Assembly (NCBI GenBank): GCA_034440615.1 | Contig: JAOTOM010005048.1 | Location: forward strand, 718,001 to 782,000 | Direction: 5' to 3' | Source of the DNA: Ashinkailepas kermadecensis | Taxonomy: Eukaryota > Arthropoda > Thecostraca > Neolepadidae | DNA length: 64,000 bases | Shown here: positions 1-14,000 of the stretch, one piece after another | Layout: each line of letters begins with the position of its first letter | Position numbering within the stretch: position 1 is the first letter of the stretch | Notes under the pieces: model-generated | Told to the model about the DNA's origin: nothing | What the model saw: only the letters and a program-made list of their open reading frames with translations | Databases searched by the model: none | Program-made: the position numbers and the translations under genes

Positions 1-511
1 AGAGATCATGGGTCGCGATCGGCAGAGGTCGGTCAGAGTCGTAGGCATCTGAAACATTCAGCTCGTCAGAGAACATACCTGGTGTACACGATAAGCAAAC
101 ACGTCCAGATACCAAGCACCAGATGACACAGCCAGATACCGCGCACAAGATGGCACAGTCACACACCGGGCATCAGATGGCACAGCCACATACCGGGCAC
201 TAGATGGTACAGCCTGATGGTACCAGATGGTACATCTGTACAGATGGTACAGATGGCACCGGGCATCAGATGGCTGGATACCGAGCATCAAATGACACAG
301 CCAGATACCAAACATCAGATGAACATCAGAAGAATAATTATTATTCCAACGTGCGGTCTTGTTGACATCGTGGTGCCGCCGGTCGGCGGGTGACCTGGGC
401 CGCGGGGACAGGTCACAGAGTCAGCAGCCAGCAGTGGCAGAGTCACGTCAGTGACGTCAGTGGCAGTCGGTGCCCATCCCCAGCCTGACCAGCCTGCTCT
501 GTGTCCCTCAG
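1..511. other. Intron upstream of exon 1, imperfect CAGATGGCACAG repeats
   Basis: Bases ~90-320 hold degenerate repeats of a motif near ACCGGGCATCAGATGGCACAGCC. Bases 421-465 repeat CAG/GTCAGTGAC motifs. The polypyrimidine tract and acceptor of exon 1 lie at 495-511. No gene seen on either strand. Confidence 0.5.
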
Positions 512-606
512 CCTGTCGATGCAGGGGTACGGCACCCAGGCGTCATCGGCCGCCTGCCTGCAGGCGCCAGCCATGTACAACACCTACATGTACGGCGCAA
601 CCCACA
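512..606 (+). CDS. EYA: EYA exon 1 of window (transactivation region)
   Basis: The exon encodes [17 protein letters not shown] followed by [15 protein letters not shown], a Tyr/Ala/Ser-rich stretch typical of EYA N-termini. The acceptor is tgtccctcag ending at 511; an in-frame TGA at 486-488 rules out a start further upstream in this frame. The donor is A|GTACGT at 607, leaving phase 1, which joins to GT of the next exon as Ser. A donor at 611 would break that phase. The last 34 bases are the seed of the 49-bp tandem array that follows. There is no homology call for this exon alone; it rests on composition, splice sites and phase. Earlier exons lie before the window. Confidence 0.6.
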
Positions 607-3600
607 GTACGTACTCCAACCATGTACAACACCTACATGTACGGCACAGCCCACAGTAAGTACTCCAACCATGTACAACACCTACATGTACGGCACAGCC
701 CACAGTAAGTACTCCAACCATGTGCAACACCTACATGTACGGCACAACCAACAGTAAGTACTCCAACCATGTACAACACCTACATGTACGGCGCAACCCA
801 CAGTACGTACTCCAACCATGTACAACACCTACATGTACGGCGCAACCCACAGTACGTACTCCAACCATGTACAACACCTACATGTACGGCGCAACCCACA
901 GTACGTACTCCAACCATGTACAACACCTACATGTACGGCACAGCCCACAGTAAGTACTCCAACCATGTGCAACACCTACATGTACGGCACAGCCCACAGT
1001 AAGTACTCCAACCATGTGCAACACCTACATGTACGGCACAACCAACAGTAAGTACTCCAACCATGTGCAACACCTACATGTACGGCACAGTGCACAGTAA
1101 GTACTCCAACCATGTGCAACACCTACATGTACGGCACAACCCACAGTAAGTACTCGAACCATGTACAACACCTACATGTACGGCACAGCCCACAGTAAGT
1201 ACTCCAGCCATGTGCAACACCTACATGTACGGCACAGCCCACAGTAAGTACTCCAGCCATGTACAGCACCTACATGTACGGCACAGCCAGTCCCACAATA
1301 CATGTACGGCACAGCCCACAGTAAGTACTCCAGGCTATTCCAGCCATGTACAACACCTACATGTATGGCACAGCCCACAGTAAGTACTCGAACCATGTAC
1401 AACACCTACATGTACGGCACAGCCCACAGTAAGTACAAACACCATGTGCAACACCTACATGTACGGCACGACCCACATTAAGTATTTTAACCATGTACAA
1501 CACCTGCATGTACAACACCTACATGTACAACACCTACATGCACAGCACAGCCAACAGGAAGTACAAAAACCATGTGCAACACCTACATGTACGACACGAC
1601 CCACATTAAGTACTTTGTAGCAACCAGACTGTCACAACTTTAACCATGTACAACACCTGCATATACAACACCTACATGTACAATACCTACATGCATAGCA
1701 CAGCCAACAGTTAGTACTCTAGGTATGCCCATGTACGGCACAGCCCACAGTAAGTGCTCCAACCATGTACAACACCTACTTGTACGGCATAGCCCACAGT
1801 AAGTACTCCAACCATGTGTAACACCTACATGTTCGACACGGCCCGCATTAAGTACTTTAGCCATGCACAACACCTAGATGTACAACACTTACATATATAG
1901 CACAGCCAACAGTAAGTACTCTAGCTATGCACATGTACGGCACAGTCCACAGCAAGTACCCTAACCATGTACAACACCTACATATACGGCACAACATCGA
2001 ACATTAACTTCAGGATGCAATCACATCCTGGATCAGTATCGTCCTATTTTTGACAAATATGTCGTAGTGTTGATTAAAAAAATGCGGTCCAGAGAACAGA
2101 GAATGACCCCAGTCCACACAAAATACGCTCGTAATTATTGCTTAAGCTCTGTTCCATTCTCGTCTAGCTAAAAAAGGTCCAGGAATATCGGTGAACACGA
2201 CCACGACTATGGCGAAATCATGAAGTGACGAGGTACGCAAACGCACTCAACGGCAATTCCGTACTTTACTATCTCAAAGTATTACCACATCTTCTGCGTA
2301 CATCATTTTACTGTGAAGATCCTTGCACAGTAATCATAGCACTCGGCTGGTATGTCGTGTCCAGCATTGGGACCAATTCAATGCATTTAATTGTTGCTGC
2401 TGATATGAATTGGAAATGTCTTCATGACACCGGATGCACTGAACGCAATTGGCCTCACGAGTCTCTGACGAGCGTAGCGGCTGTGGCTGGGTATGTGGTC
2501 TGTGATCTGGTCTGTCGCTGGGTATGTGGTCTGTGGTCTGTGGCCGGGTATGTGGTCTGTGGTCTGTGGCTGGGTATGTGGTCTGTGGTGTGTGACTGGG
2601 TATGTAGTCTGTGACTGGGTTGTGGTCTGTGGTCTGTCGCTGGGAATGTGGTCTGTGGTCTGTGGCTGTGTCTGTGGTATGTGGTGTGTGACTGGGTATG
2701 TAGTCTGTGACTGGGTTGTGGTCTGTGGTCTGTCGCTGGGAATGTGGTCTGTGGTCTGTGGCTGGGTATGTGGTCTGTGGTCTGTGGCTGGGTATGTAGT
2801 CTATCGTCTGTGGCTGGGCATGTGGTCTGTGGTCTGTGGCTGTGCCTGTGGTCTGTGGTGTGTGACTGGGTATGTGATTTGTGGTGTGTGACTGGGTATG
2901 TAGTCTGTGACTGGGTATGTGGTCTGTGGTCTGTCGCTGGGAATGTGGTATGTGGGCTGTTGTTGGGTATGTGGTCTGTGGTAGGGTATGTGGTCTATCG
3001 TCTGTGGCTGGGCATGTGGTCTGTGGTCTGTGGCTGTGTCTGTGGTCTGTGGTGTGTGACTGGGTATGTTATTTGTGGTGTGTGACTGGGTATGTAGTCT
3101 GTGGTCTGTGGTGTGTGGCTGGGTATGTGGTCTGTGGTGTGTGACTGGGTATGTGGGGTGTGGTCTGTGGCTGGGTATGTAGTCTGTGGTCTGTGGTGTG
3201 TGGCTGGGTATGTGGTCTGTGGTGTGTAACTGTATGTGGTCTGTATGGGTATGTGGTCTGTGGTGTGGTCTGTGGTCTGTGGCTGGGCATGTAGTCTGTG
3301 GTCTGTGGTGTGTGACTGGGTATGTGGTCTGTGGTCTGTGACTGAGTCTGTGATCTGTGGTGTGGTCTGTGGCCTTCCTTACACGGAGAGTCTTGTAATT
3401 AGCCACCTAATTTGACGTTTTGACATGTCAAAGTGGTGATTATGGGTATGTTACATACATTATAGACGTGCTTAAACAGCTCAATAATCGATGTTGGTAA
3501 AACAATACTTTGTTTTAAGAACTTCTCCTAACCGGCGAAGGGGAAGGGTATCCATAACTAATTGTGCCTGTCTCTGGAGTTTTATGGAGCTTGTCATGGC

Positions 3601-6600
3601 ACCGGCTGAAGTCCGCCTGACGTCCGCCTGACGTCAGGCGGACGTCCGCCTGGAGTGGGTTTCTAGGCCACATCGGACTGTTGCGAGTCTGTTTTATCTT
3701 GTTCTCAAGTCGGTCTCGACTCGTTTTTAATCAAATTCAGACAAGTGTGTGGACAGCCTGGACTTCACCGACATTTCTGCTGTTTGGCTGTGCCGCAGTC
3801 TCGACTGTTACCCTGCCTAGACTTGACTGATATTTCTGCTGTTGCTGGCGCCGTAGACTCGACTGTTAACACTGCCATAATCTGAGCTACCACCTGGGCT
3901 GTTGTCTCGGCTGTTGTCCCGGCTGCTCTGCGGGGTTGATATTTGGGCTGCTGTATTGGCTGTCGGCCTGGCTGTTCCCTCGGCGGCTCTTACCTGGGTT
4001 CCGGCCGTTGCCTCGCTGGCCGCCCGGGCTTCAGTTTCAGCTGGCGTGCGGGGTGTTACCTTGGCCATTGTCCTGGCTGCTGCGTCAGCGTCGTCTCGAC
4101 TGTCTGCCGCTGGGAGAGCGGCTCAGGTGCGGTTCAGGTGACGGTGGGCGTCGCGTGCCGTCGAGGTGGGCCCGGCCGTGCCCCCGCCGCACAGTCGTCC
4201 AGCCAGCCGCCCACAGCCGGCTGTGTCGAGCGGTGCGCCTCGCTGGCCGCCGGCGCCGACATGGCCGACGACGAGGACTGTAATGCGCTCCTGTCGTGGT
4301 GCGAGGCGCTGTTGAGGGCGCCGTTCAAAGTCCTGTCGTGCTTCCTGTCGGGTTTGTGTTGTCTGTGCCGTTGCATCGATCGGATGCTGAGTTCAAGAGA
4401 AGGCAGTGCCTGTGAATGTGAACCGCTCAGAGACGATGTCCGTGATCGCGTGTAGGGCGAGCTCGTCTGTCCGCGTCGCCACGCGGCAGGTCCACGCGAC
4501 CGATGCGCGTGGTGCAGTTCCGAGACTATAGGCGGCGATGCGGCCGCGTCTCCTACACCGCCAGTTGTGTTGCGATGACGTCACAGGCACCGGTTGCCAA
4601 GCTGCCTGTTGGTCACGTGGAGTGTGGTCTGTCCCGCGACGAGGTCGTGAGTGTGTCGTGATGACGTCACTTCCACTGCTGGTCTCGCTGTGATGATATA
4701 GCGCACGGTGCTGCGCCCTCGCAGGTGAGATCGCACAGTGGTCAGGGAGCCCCAGTGACGATTGGTCTGCTGTGTATGTTGGCGCAGACGTAGGGCACAA
4801 ACCGCTCGAACCGCCCGTACACTCCTCCAATTAATTCTGCATTCACTGAGCGGCATTGGCGGCCATGTAAACCAAACTGAGCTGTGCATGACGGCTTTGA
4901 ACTTCATATTGTTCCACTTTTACGTTTAGCTGGCCGTGTATTTCCGCACACTGTTGTTGTTGTTGTTCGAATTTCTGCTTTTTTCATATGTTTTGCGGCC
5001 GTGGTCATGCACCATCCTTCTGTGGGGTCACATTGCCAGATAAAGAGACCATCCTGTGCTGCCGTGGTCATGCAACATCCTTCTGTGTGGTCACATTGCC
5101 AGATAAAGAGACCATCCTGTGCTGCTGTGGTTATCCACGATCTTTCTGTTAGTTCGCATTCCCAGGTGAAGGGACCTTGGAACGCATAGAGCAGAGTCAA
5201 ACAGCATGTTTCTGCGTTTAGGATGTGACACGACGCCCTACCTTCCCACGACGCCGTGAAGTACTGTTGACGCTGATGTGACACGACGCCCTATCTTCAC
5301 ACGATGCTGTGCTGTACTATCGACACGGGTGTGACACGATGCCCTATCTTCCCACGATGCTGTGCTGTACTGTCGACACGGGTGTAACACGACGCCCTGT
5401 CTTCACACGATGCCGTGCTGTACTGTCGACACGGGTGTGACACGACGCCCTATCTTCCCACGATGCCGTGCTGTACTGTCGACACGGGTGTGACACGACG
5501 CCCTATCTTCCCACGATGCCGTGCTGTTCTGTCGACACGGGTGTGACACGATGCCCTGTCTTCCCACGATGCCGTGCTGTACTGTCGACACGGGTGTGAC
5601 ACGACGCCCTATCTTCCCACGATGCCGTGCTGTACTGTCGACACGGGTGTGACACGACGCCCTATCTTCCCACGATGCCGTGCTGTTCTGTCGACACGGG
5701 TGTGACGATGCCCTGTCTTCCCACGATGCCGTGCTGTTCTGTCGCACGGGTGTGACACGACGCCCTATCTTCCACGATGCCGTGCTGTACTGTCGACACG
5801 GGTGTGACACGACGCCCTGTCTTCACACGATGCTGTGCTGTACTGTCGACACGGGTGTAACACGACGCCCTATCTTCCCACGATGCTGTGCTGTACTGTC
5901 GACACGGGTGTGACACGACGCCCTATCTTCACACGATGCTGTGCTGTACTGTCGACACGGGTGTAACACGACGCCCTGTCTTCACACGATGCTGTGCTGT
6001 ACTGTCGACACGGGTGTAACACGACGCCCTGTCTTCACACGATGCCGTGCTGTACTGTCGACACGGGTGTGACACGACGCCCTATCTTCCCACGATGCTG
6101 TGCTGTACTGTCGACACGGGTGTGACACGACGCCCTATCTTCCCACGATGCTGTGCTGTACTGTCGACACGGGTGTGACACGACGCCCTATCTTCCCACG
6201 ATGCCGTGCTGTACTGTCGACACGGGTGTGACACGACGCCCTATCTTCACACGATGCTGTGCTGTACTGTCGACACGGGTGTGACACGACGCCCTATCTT
6301 CCCACGATGCCGTGCTGTACTGTTGACGCTGGTGTAACACGACGCCCTATCTTCCCACGATGCCGTGCTGTACTGTCGACACGGGTGTGACACGACGCCC
6401 TATCTTCCCACGATGCCGTGCTGTACTGTCGACACGGGTGTGACACGACGCCCTATCTTCCCACGATGCCGTGCTGTACTGTCGACACGGGTGTGACACG
6501 ACGCCCTATCTTCCCACGATGCTGTGCTGTACTGTCGACACGGGTGTGACACGACGCCCTATCTTCCCACGATGCCGTGCTGTACTGTCGACACGGGTGT

Positions 6601-7710
6601 AACACGACGCCCTATCTTCCCACGATGCCGTGCTGTACTGTCGACACGGGTGTGACACGACGCCCTATCTTCCCACGATGATGTGCTGTACTGTCGACAC
6701 GGGTGTGACACGACGCCCTATCTTCCCACGATGCCGTGCTGTACTGTCGACACGGGTGTGACACGACGCCCTATCTTCCCACGATGCTGTGCTGTACTGT
6801 CGACACGGGTGTGACACGACGCCCTATCTTCCCACGATGCTGTGCTGTACTGTCGACACGGGTGTGACATGACGCCCTATCTTCCCACGATGCTGTGCTG
6901 TACTGTCGACACGGGTGTGACACGACGCCCTATCTTCCCACGATGCTGTGCTGTACTGTCGACACGGGTGTGACACGACGCCCTATCTTCCCACGATGCC
7001 GTGCTGTACTGTCGACACGGGTGTGACACGACGCCCTATCTTCCCACGATGCCGTGCTGTACTGTCGACACGGGTGTGACACGACGCCCTATCTTCCCAC
7101 GATGCCGTGCTGTACTGTCGACACGGGTGTGACACGACGCCCTATCTTCCCACGATGCCGTGCTGTACTGTCGACACGGGTGTGACACGACGCCCTATCT
7201 TCCCACGATGCTGTGCTGTACTGTCGACACGGGTGTGACACGACGCCCTATCTTCCCACGATGCTGTGCTGTACTGTCGACACGGGTGTAACACGACGCC
7301 CTGTCTTCCCACGATGCCGTGCTGTACTGTCGACACGGGTGTGACACGACGCCCTATCTTCCCACGATGCCGTGCTGTACTGTCGACACGGGTGTGACAC
7401 GACGCCCTATCTTCCCACAATAACTCCGGGAAAGTCGGTAATTGGAGCATGCATTAGACTAGACTAGACTGTGCCTAGACTAACATCCAGGTAAGTGACA
7501 GAAATGGCAAGACATGCTTAAAGCTTGACGCATCCCGAAAACTAGATGCGTTTCCGATCATGCTTGATAGTTAATACAATGTTAAAAAATAAAAGTTAGG
7601 CACGTTCGCTAAGTTTCATTTTCCAAGTTATCATGGTTCGGATGTGGCCAGCGAAAAACCTGGGGACGGAATGATGGGGCGGAATTGCACCCCCTCCCCC
7701 CACACATATG

Positions 7711-7779
<69 letters not shown>

Positions 7780-8025
7780 ATCGCGTGGCCCTCCCGCGTG
7801 GCGACGCGGACAGACGAGCCCGCTCTACACGCAATCACGGACATAGTCTTTGAGCGGTTCACATTCGGAGTAGTCTTCTTGTGTGACCCACGTGTCCAAA
7901 GTGTCTACGTGTCCACGTGTCTTGTGTGACCTCGGCATCCAAACGTTGCAACTGCACAAATAACAAAACCACGACAGTATGCACGATAGGATCTTGATCG
8001 GCGCCCCATCAGCCCCACCCCCTTC

Positions 8026-8057
<32 letters not shown>

Positions 8058-11000
8058 ATACATCGAAATGGAACGAAATCAAATGAGATGCTTTCGAAAA
8101 GTATTCGTTCAAAAGGACACCAAATGATAGAAAATGCCCCATTTTCAGGCTTCAGCGCCCTGGACAGAGCAGCTGGTTGATGTGCAGGGTAATGATTAGC
8201 TGACAGCCTTCGCTGGCCGTGTGGCGTCAGCACGAACCACATCCTATAAGCTGTGTGCGATATCAGTCACAGGAAGTCCGCCGACTGGTACCCACGAGCA
8301 ACTGCCGTGTATTGGGACCTCTTCGATGGAGCCCCGGCAACAATTTACACGAGGTTTGAACGCTCACTCGATATCTTGCTTTTCGACGCGCCTCAGAGTT
8401 CCAAGTCACCACCAGGTCGGCCATAGAACTTCGTTGGCCTGTTAAATAATAGCGTTGATATTAATAGTTAATAGCGGACTGTTAATTCACCATCCATGGC
8501 AGCCGTTGTGGAATCAAATGGGACTTTAATGGCAGTAGGTGGCACCTTGATTCACCATCCATGGCAGTCGTGGGGTCAGTAAGTGGCGCCTTACTGGCAG
8601 TAGGCGAACCCTAATTCGCCATCCATGGGATCTGTTGTGGAGCCAGTAAGTGGCACCTTAACTTGCCATCTATGGCAGCCGTTGTGGAGCCAGTAAGTGG
8701 CACCTTAACTTGCCATCTATGGCAGCCGTTGTGGGGTCAGTAAGTGGCACCTTAATTTGCCATCTATGGCAGCCGTTGTGGGGTCAGTAAGTGGCACCTT
8801 AATTTGCCATCTATGGCAGCCGTTGTGGGGTCAGTAAGTGACATCCGAATGGCAGTTGGTGGCACCTTAATTAACTACCAATGGCAGCCGTTGTGGGGTC
8901 AGTAAGTGGCACCTTAATGTTCGCCATCCAACAGTAAGCGACACCCCAACATTGTCCGGCTGTGTTATCTGCACTACACCATCTAGTTGATTGCTGGTGA
9001 AGGCATGTGTGCCTGGTACGAACATCCAAGTTATAGCCATGACCTTGTGTAACGGCCTGCACAAACTTTTCAAGCGTACTGGGCTGTTGTTTATGGTTGG
9101 TTGTTGCTGTTACATTCATGTCCAGTACTGCTTTAAGCACGACAATGGCACGGTACATCAAGTTTGCTCACCTTCAGAGGACTTAGCGAGTCCACTACGG
9201 AGCTGCAGCTTCACCCACGCAATCTCCGCCGTATATGCAAATCGGAGCTATGCAATTGTCCAATAATTGTTCACATCAGTTGACGCGATAGCGTTCCCTT
9301 GGCTGATCAAGGTAAGCGATTAAGGTTATAATGGCAGCGTTTTGAGCGCGGTAGAGCAGGAAATAAGGACCCATCGACTGGTGACGGCGTTTTACCTCAT
9401 TGGATCATCGACCTCTCCGCATACGTCCATGTTCCATGGTGCCGTATTCATTCCTTCAAGAGCTATGCCACAGTCTTGCGATGTTTTACATTCATAGTTC
9501 GTGGTGCAGCCATGTTACGTTCCTTGAAACACCACTGATAGACGTTGTAACCTAGCCTGACCAGAGAAAGGTCACAATCAGGCTCCAATACACTAATGAC
9601 AAAGCAGCGTCCATGGACTATTCACTGAAGGTCACCCTGTACGGCGCTACTAGTTCCTGTGACAGGGATATTCAAATAGGAACGCCTATTGATGATCCGT
9701 TATCGGGCTAATTCGGCGCCCAGTAAACTGCCACATGCCGCTATGTGAGTACCATGCATTTGTTTATTCCGCCCTTGAAGAGCTACTGAATGGCGTTTAT
9801 TGTTACTCGTAGCATGAGTGGTGCACTGAGTACCTTGCATGTCCACTCTCAGGTACCCTTGTGATGTAGCTTGACCACATCGTGGAGAGCGAGCTAGGGT
9901 GTGTGTGTGTGTGGGGGGGGGGGGCGTCTCATAAATCCCATCGGCACTCTGATCGGATCAGCTTCAGCAGGGCGGGCAGGACCGGCGCCCTTGTGATAGC
10001 TGCTGAGCTGGTCAAGCGTGTTGCCAACAAAAGCCGTACGATGGCCGTCACGCGTGATGTCGACTCGTCACGCCAGAGCCACGTGTGACGTCGACTCGTG
10101 ACGCCAGAGTCACGTGTGACATCGACTCGTCACGCCAGAACCACGTGAGCCGCTGACTCGTGACACCAGAGCCACGTGTGACGTCGACTCGTGATGTCAG
10201 AGCCACGTGTGACGTCGACTCGTGATGTCGAGCCACTGTGACGTCGACTCGTCACGCCAGAACCACGTGAGACGTCGACTCGTGACACCAGAGCCACGTG
10301 TGACGTCGACTCGTGATGTCAGAGCCACGTGAGCCGCTGACTCGTGACGCCAGAGCCACGTGTGACGTCGACTCGTGATGTCAGAGCCACGTGTGACGTC
10401 GACTCGTGATGTCAGAGCCACGTGTGACGTCGGTGCTGTGTCGCCAGGTCAGCGGGGTCAGCAGCGGACGTCCGGCCTGGGCCAGAACTTCCTGACGTAC
10501 AGCGGCGGGCTGGGCTCCTCTGTGGGCCCTCAGGCCGGCCAGAACACCTACATGCCGGCGGCCTACAGCTACGGCGGCGGCTCAGGTCTGACGGCGCCGC
10601 CGCTCAACCAGGCGGCATACTCTGCCGTCTCACAGCAGGTGGGTGCGGCCGGGCCTGGGTCACCGGTCACCGCACCTGTCCTGTCAGGCGCCCTGGTCTG
10701 GGCCACCGGTCACCGCACCTGTCCTGTCAGGCGCCCTGGTCTGGGTCACCGGTCACCGCACCTGTCTGTGAGACGCCCTGGTCTGGGTCACCGGTGGTCA
10801 CCGCACCTGTCCTGTCAGGCGCCCTGGTCTGGGTCACCGGTCACCGCACCTGTCCTGTCAGACGCCCTGGTCTGGGTCACCGGTGGTCACCGCACCTGTC
10901 CTGTCAGACGCCCTCAGTCTGGTGTGTGGCGACCACCCACACGTAATCTGGCTCTGAGTCTAGGTCACTGATCACTGTCCTCAGTCGGGGATGTCTGATG

Positions 11001-14000
11001 TGTTCTAACCTCCAATGATCCTTGACCTAGTGATTCTTCTTCTTTCCAGCGACCCTTGGTCTGTTCAGTGTTCCTTCTTCTTTTCAGTGCGTCTTGCGTG
11101 TATCCATTGGTCCTTCGTTGGCCCGTCTGTGGCCCGCCTATGGTCCGCCTATGACCCGCCTATGGCCCGCCTATGGCCCGCCTATGGCCCTCCGGTGGCC
11201 CGTCTGTGGCCCATCTGTGGCCCGCCTATGGCCCGCCTATGGCCCGCCTATGGCCCTCCGGTGGCCCGTCTGTGGCCCATCTGTGGCCCGCCTATGGTCC
11301 GCCTATGGCCCGCCTATGGCCCGCCGGTGGCCCGTCTGTGGCTCTGGTCTTACCACCAGTCAATGCACCCAAAGCATATGTACACACTCTAGTGTAACCC
11401 CGTCGGTCCCCATCTAAACCCACCTAACCCCGTCTAACCCCATCCAACCCAATCTAACCCCATCCAACCCAATCTAACTAACCCCATCGGACCCCGTCGG
11501 ACCGTATTGGACTGCCGTCTGACTGTATTGGACTGCCGTCGGACTGTCGTCTGACTGCCGTCGGACTGCCGTCTGACTGTCGTCTGACTGTCGTCTGACT
11601 GTCGTCTGACTGTCGTCTGACTGTCGTTTGACTGTCGTCTGACTGTCGTTTGACTGTCGTCTGACTGTCGTCTGACTGTCGTCTGACTGTCGTCTGACTG
11701 TCGTCTGACTGTCGTCTGACTGTCGTTTGACTGTCGTCTGACTGTCGTTTGACTGTCGTCTGACTGCCGTCGGACTGTCGTCTGACTGCCGTCGGACTGT
11801 CGTCTGACTGCCGTCGGACTGCCGTCTGACTGTCGTCTGATTGTCGTCTGACTGTCGTCTGACTTGTCGTCTGACTGTCGTCTGACTGTCGTCTGACTGC
11901 CGTCTGACTGCCGTCTGACCTCGGCAGGTTGCGGCCGACTACGGCGGCTACTCCGCTTACCCGCCGCAGGCGTTCTACTACGGCGCCGCCGGGTTCAGCT
12001 CGTACGGCGCGCCGGCGACGGGCGGCCACACGCTGTCCAGCGGCGGCTCGGCCGTCTCGGCGCAGACCTACCACCTGGCACCGCTGCCGGCTGTCTCCAC
12101 ATCGGACGGTGGGTGGTGTCCGCACGGTGGAGACGTGTCCGGCCGTCCGACACCATGGTGGAGACATGTGTGGCCCTCCACACCTGGGTGGAGACGTGTC
12201 CGGCCGTCCGACACCATGGTGGAGACATGTGTGGCCCTCCACACCAGGGTGGAGACGTGTGTGGCCCTCCACACCAGGGCGGAGACGTGTCCGGCCGTCC
12301 GACACCATGGTGGAGACATGTGTGGCCCTCCACACCAGGGTGGAGACGTGTCCGGCCGTCCGACACCATGGTGGAGACATGTGTGGCCCTCCACACCTGG
12401 GTGGAGACATGTGTGGCCCTCCACACCAGGGTGGAGACATGTATGGCCCTCCACACCAGGGTGGAGACGTGTCCTGCCGTCCGACACCATGGTGGAGACA
12501 TGTATGGCCCTCCACACCATGGTGGAGACGTGTGTGGCCCTCCACACCATGGTGGAGACGTGTCCGGCCGTCCGACACCATGGTGGAGACATGTGTGGCC
12601 CTCCACACCATGGTGGAGACATGTGTGGCCCTCCACACCAGGGTGGAGACATGTGTGGCCCTCCACACCAGGGTGGAGACATGTATGGCCCTCCACACCA
12701 GGGTGGAGACGTGTCCGGCCGTCCGACACCATGGTGGAGACATGTGTGGCCCTCCACACCAGGGTGGAGACGTGTCCGGCCGTCCGACACCATGGTGGAG
12801 ACATGTGTGGCCCTCCACACCAGGGTGGAGACATGTATGGCCCTCCACACCAGGGTGGAGACGTGTCCTGCCGTCCGACACCATGGTGGAGACATGTATG
12901 GCCCTCCACACCATGGTGGAGACATGTATGGCCCTCCACACCAGGGTGGAGACATGTATGGCCCTCCACACCAGGGTGGAGACGTGTCCGGCCCCTAGAC
13001 CCTGAGGTGGGGACGTACCTGGCCTCTGTACCCCGCAGTGGGTAGGTGTTTGGCCCCTGTACCCCGCGGTGGATAGGTGTTTGGCCCCTGGACCCAGAGG
13101 TGGGTAAGTGTCTGGCCACTGAACCCTATGGTGTGGACGTGCCTGGCCCACAGACGTTACGGTGGGTAAATGTTTGGCCCCTGGACCCTATAGTGGGGAC
13201 GTGCCTGGCCCCGAGACGGCACGGTGGGTAAATGTTTGGCCCCTGGACCCTATGGTGGGGACGTGCCTGGCCCCGAGACGTTACGGGGGTAAATGTTTTG
13301 CCCCTGGACCCTATGGTGGGGACGTGCCTGGCCCACAGACGGCACGGTGGGTAATTGTTTGGCCCCTGGACCCTATGGTGTGGACGTGCCTGGTCCCCAG
13401 ACGGCACGGTGGGTAATTGTTTGGCCCCTGGACCCTATGGTGGGGACGTGCCTGGCCCCGAGACGGCACGGTGGGTAAATGTTTTGCCCCTGGACCCTAT
13501 GGTGGGGACGTGCCTGGCCCCGAGACGTTACGGGGGTAAATGTTTTGCCCCTGGACCCTATGGTGGGGACGTGCCTGGCCCACAGACGGCACGGTGGGTA
13601 ATTGTTTGGCCCCTGAACCCTATGGTGGGGACGTGCCTGGCCCACAGACGGCACGGTGGGTAAATGTTTGGCCCCTGGACCCTATGGTGGGGACGTGCCT
13701 GGCCCACAGACGTTACGGTGGGTAAATGTTTGGCCCCTGGACCCTATGGTGGGGACGTGCCTGGCCCACAGACGGCACGGTGGGTAAATGTTTGGCCCCT
13801 GGACCCTATGGTGGGGACGTGCCTGGCCCACAGACGGCACGGTGGGTAAATGTTTGGCCCCTGGACCCTATGGTGGGGACGTGCCTGGCCCACCGACTGC
13901 ACGGTGGGGAACGCGTTTCCTCACCATACCACACGTGTTACTTGATTTAACACACAGGGTCTTGGATGTGGAATATGAGATTTGTTACCTATGCTATGTT

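Larger units (their letters stand above)
3381..4997. other. Intron with a palindrome and one copy of a repeated ORF segment
   Basis: Holds the 3619-3646 palindrome, a C/T-rich region of GGCTGTTG motifs (3780-4090), and copy 1 of the dispersed segment 4300-4490. Otherwise nothing recognised. Confidence 0.5.
7420..8484. other. Intron between arrays, two TA microsatellites
   Basis: TA repeats at 7711-7778 and 8026-8052 flank the inverted segment described separately. The rest shows no gene. Confidence 0.6.

Noticed and set aside
11478..13151. Minus-strand frame of 557 codons
   Set aside because: It runs through the 11-bp and 30-bp arrays and across EYA exon 3 in antisense. The 30-bp period alone keeps the frame open.
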